A stretch of DNA of 32,166 bases, taken from NCBI GenBank assembly GCA_910578575.1, contig CAJTQP010000023.1, forward strand, positions 1 through 32,166. The letters are read 5' to 3'. The translations under genes and the position numbers were made by a program. The notes beneath the pieces were generated by a model that was not told the DNA's origin, ran no database searches, and saw only the letters and a program-made list of their open reading frames with translations. Positions 30,928-32,166 of the stretch are shown here, in pieces (within the stretch, counting starts at the first letter, position 1; each line of letters starts with the position of its first letter). This stretch comes from an uncultured Oscillospiraceae bacterium. Lineage in GTDB: Bacteria > Bacillota > Clostridia > Oscillospirales > Oscillospiraceae.

Positions 30928-31509
30928 ATGCCTGTCAATCTGACCAAAGGACAAAAAGTAAGCCTCACCAAGGGCAACCCCGGCCTGCGCAACGTGGTGG
31001 TGGGCCTGGGCTGGGACGTGAACCAGTTCGACACCGGCGGGGACTTTGACCTGGACGCCTCCGCCTTCCTGCTGGCCGACAGCGGGAAGGTCTCCCGCCA
31101 GGAGGATTTCGTTTTCTATGGCAACCTGGCCCATCCCTCCGGCAGCGTGGTCCACCAGGGGGACAACCTCACCGGCGTGGGGGACGGGGACGACGAGCAG
31201 ATCAAGATCGACCTCAGCCTGGTGCCGGAGAACATCAGCAAGATCGCCTTCGCCGTGACCATTTACGACGCGGAGGGGCGGCGGCAGAATTTCGGCCAGG
31301 TGAGCAACGCCTTCATCCGCATCTATGACGAGACCAACGGGGAGGAGCTCCTGCGCTATGACTTGGGGGAGGACTTCTCCATCGAGACCGCCGCCATTTT
31401 CGGGGAGCTGTACAAGCACGGCGGCGAGTGGAAATTCAACGCCATCGGCAGCGGCTACCAGGGCGGTTTGGCCGCCATTTGCGCCAGCTACGGCGTGGAC
31501 ACAGAATAA
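30928..31509 (+). CDS. terD: TerD-family calcium-binding stress protein, copy 2
   Basis: 193 residues, the same length as copy 1 and nearly identical over long stretches: NLTKGQKV, VGLGWDVN, FDLDASAFL, RRQNFGQVSNA, DLGEDFSIETA. The calcium-site segments are intact (GDFDLDASAFLL; GDNLTGVGDGDDEQI). AAGGAGAG precedes the ATG, 13 bp after the stop of copy 1. Long DNA-level identities between the two copies (for example around 30768-30790 and 31365-31387) point to recent duplication or gene conversion. Confidence 0.95.
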   Translation: MPVNLTKGQKVSLTKGNPGLRNVVVGLGWDVNQFDTGGDFDLDASAFLLADSGKVSRQEDFVFYGNLAHPSGSVVHQGDNLTGVGDGDDEQIKIDLSLVPENISKIAFAVTIYDAEGRRQNFGQVSNAFIRIYDETNGEELLRYDLGEDFSIETAAIFGELYKHGGEWKFNAIGSGYQGGLAAICASYGVDTE

Positions 31510-31529
31510 CAACAGGGAGGACACATCCA

Positions 31530-32120
31530 ATGTCAGTGAAACTGCAAAAGGGGCAGAAGGTCAGCCTGTCCAAGGAAAACGCCGGGCTCTCCACCGTAGT
31601 GGTGGGCCTGGGCTGGGACGAGGTGGAGCAGAAGCGCAAGGGCTTCTTTGCCTCGAAGCCCAAGCCCATCGACTGCGACGCCTTTGCCATTCTTTTGAAA
31701 AACGGCAAGTTGACGGACAACAACGACGTGGTCTACTTCGGCAACCTCACCCACTACACCCAGTCGGTGCGCCACATGGGCGACAACCTCACCGGGGCCG
31801 GGGAAGGGGACGACGAGCAGATCATCATCGACCTGAACAGCGTCCCCGCGGAGTATGACCGCATCGTCCTGGCGGTGAATATCTACCAGGCCAGGGAGCG
31901 GGCCCAGCATTTTGGCATGATCCAAAACGCCTTCATCCGCCTGGTGGACGGGCGCAACAACAGCGAAATGTGCATCTATAACCTGACGGAGAATTATTCC
32001 AACCAGACCGCCATGCTCTTTGGCGAGGTGTACCGCCACAACGGCGAGTGGAAGTTCAACGCCGTGGGCCAGGGCACCACGGACAACAGCATCGGGGAGT
32101 TCGCCCGGAGATATCTCTAA
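31530..32120 (+). CDS. TerD-family stress protein, divergent copy 3
   Basis: 196 residues. The N-terminal SVKLQKGQKVSLSKENAGL and the C-terminal NGEWKFNAVGQG are family-typical, and the second calcium segment is intact (GDNLTGAGEGDDEQI). The first calcium segment is changed: a basic insert (KRKGFFASKPKP) is followed by IDCDAFAILL where copies 1 and 2 have FDLDASAFLL. This fits a distinct TerD subgroup that normally accompanies canonical TerD in these operons, which argues for a specialised partner and not a redundant copy. AGGGAGG lies 9 nt before the ATG. The last 46 bp of the window hold no gene start; a TTGACA-like hexamer at about 32149 may belong to the next promoter. Confidence 0.92.
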   Translation: MSVKLQKGQKVSLSKENAGLSTVVVGLGWDEVEQKRKGFFASKPKPIDCDAFAILLKNGKLTDNNDVVYFGNLTHYTQSVRHMGDNLTGAGEGDDEQIIIDLNSVPAEYDRIVLAVNIYQARERAQHFGMIQNAFIRLVDGRNNSEMCIYNLTENYSNQTAMLFGEVYRHNGEWKFNAVGQGTTDNSIGEFARRYL

Positions 32121-32166
32121 GGGCAGCCCTTGGACTGCTGACGTAGTTTGACAAATGGAGAGATCG

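Noticed and set aside
29154..31034. Long open frame (about 626 codons) antisense to telA and terD
   Set aside because: It spans three confident genes on the other strand, has an atypical composition and lacks any recognisable domain.
32121..32166. Terminator after the third terD
   Set aside because: Only a weak GCAG/CTGC pairing with no T-run is visible before the window ends.

Overview
The window is high-GC DNA with Gram-positive signals: strong AGGAGG-type ribosome binding sites, consensus sigma-A promoters, an S-layer-homology protein, a DacF-type carboxypeptidase and a YceG/TelA/TerD stress operon. Gene content and composition fit a gut-type Oscillospiraceae (Flavonifractor/Pseudoflavonifractor-like clostridia). 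That placement is inference; no 16S rRNA or other marker is present.

Layout. 1-2086: the 3' part of a RluA-type pseudouridine synthase, a TraX-like membrane protein, and a decayed C-terminal fragment of an Rpn-type (PD-(D/E)XK) recombination nuclease lying between two similar hairpins. 2087-6430 (minus): a spermidine/putrescine-type ABC operon, potA-potB-potCD, with permease PotC fused to binding protein PotD. It is read from a consensus promoter through a leader of about 390 nt that ends in an intrinsic terminator just before the potA RBS. A mutually exclusive antiterminator can be drawn by hand. This riboswitch-like leader is the most interesting object in the window. 6430-6730: intergenic repeats. 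6731-8600: D-Ala-D-Ala carboxypeptidase, then a small membrane protein plus XRE repressor cassette behind repeated operators. 8601-8939: cluster of palindromes. 8940-10046: protein of unknown function.

10117-15450 (minus): SLH protein, phosphoglucomutase, RlmH, MurA and a small MecA-like protein, mostly cell-envelope housekeeping. 15549-22746 (minus): a catabolic operon tctB-tctA-tctC (tripartite tricarboxylate transporter), zinc alcohol dehydrogenase, ThDP-dependent decarboxylase/lyase and an MFS protein that appears to lack two or three helices. A divergent LysR regulator (23069-23980) probably controls it.

24144-32120 (plus): a consensus promoter drives a PMCA-type calcium P-type ATPase followed by yceG-like, telA and three terD genes. 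This is a Ter-type stress module with a Ca2+ pump at its head. The window ends just after the third terD.
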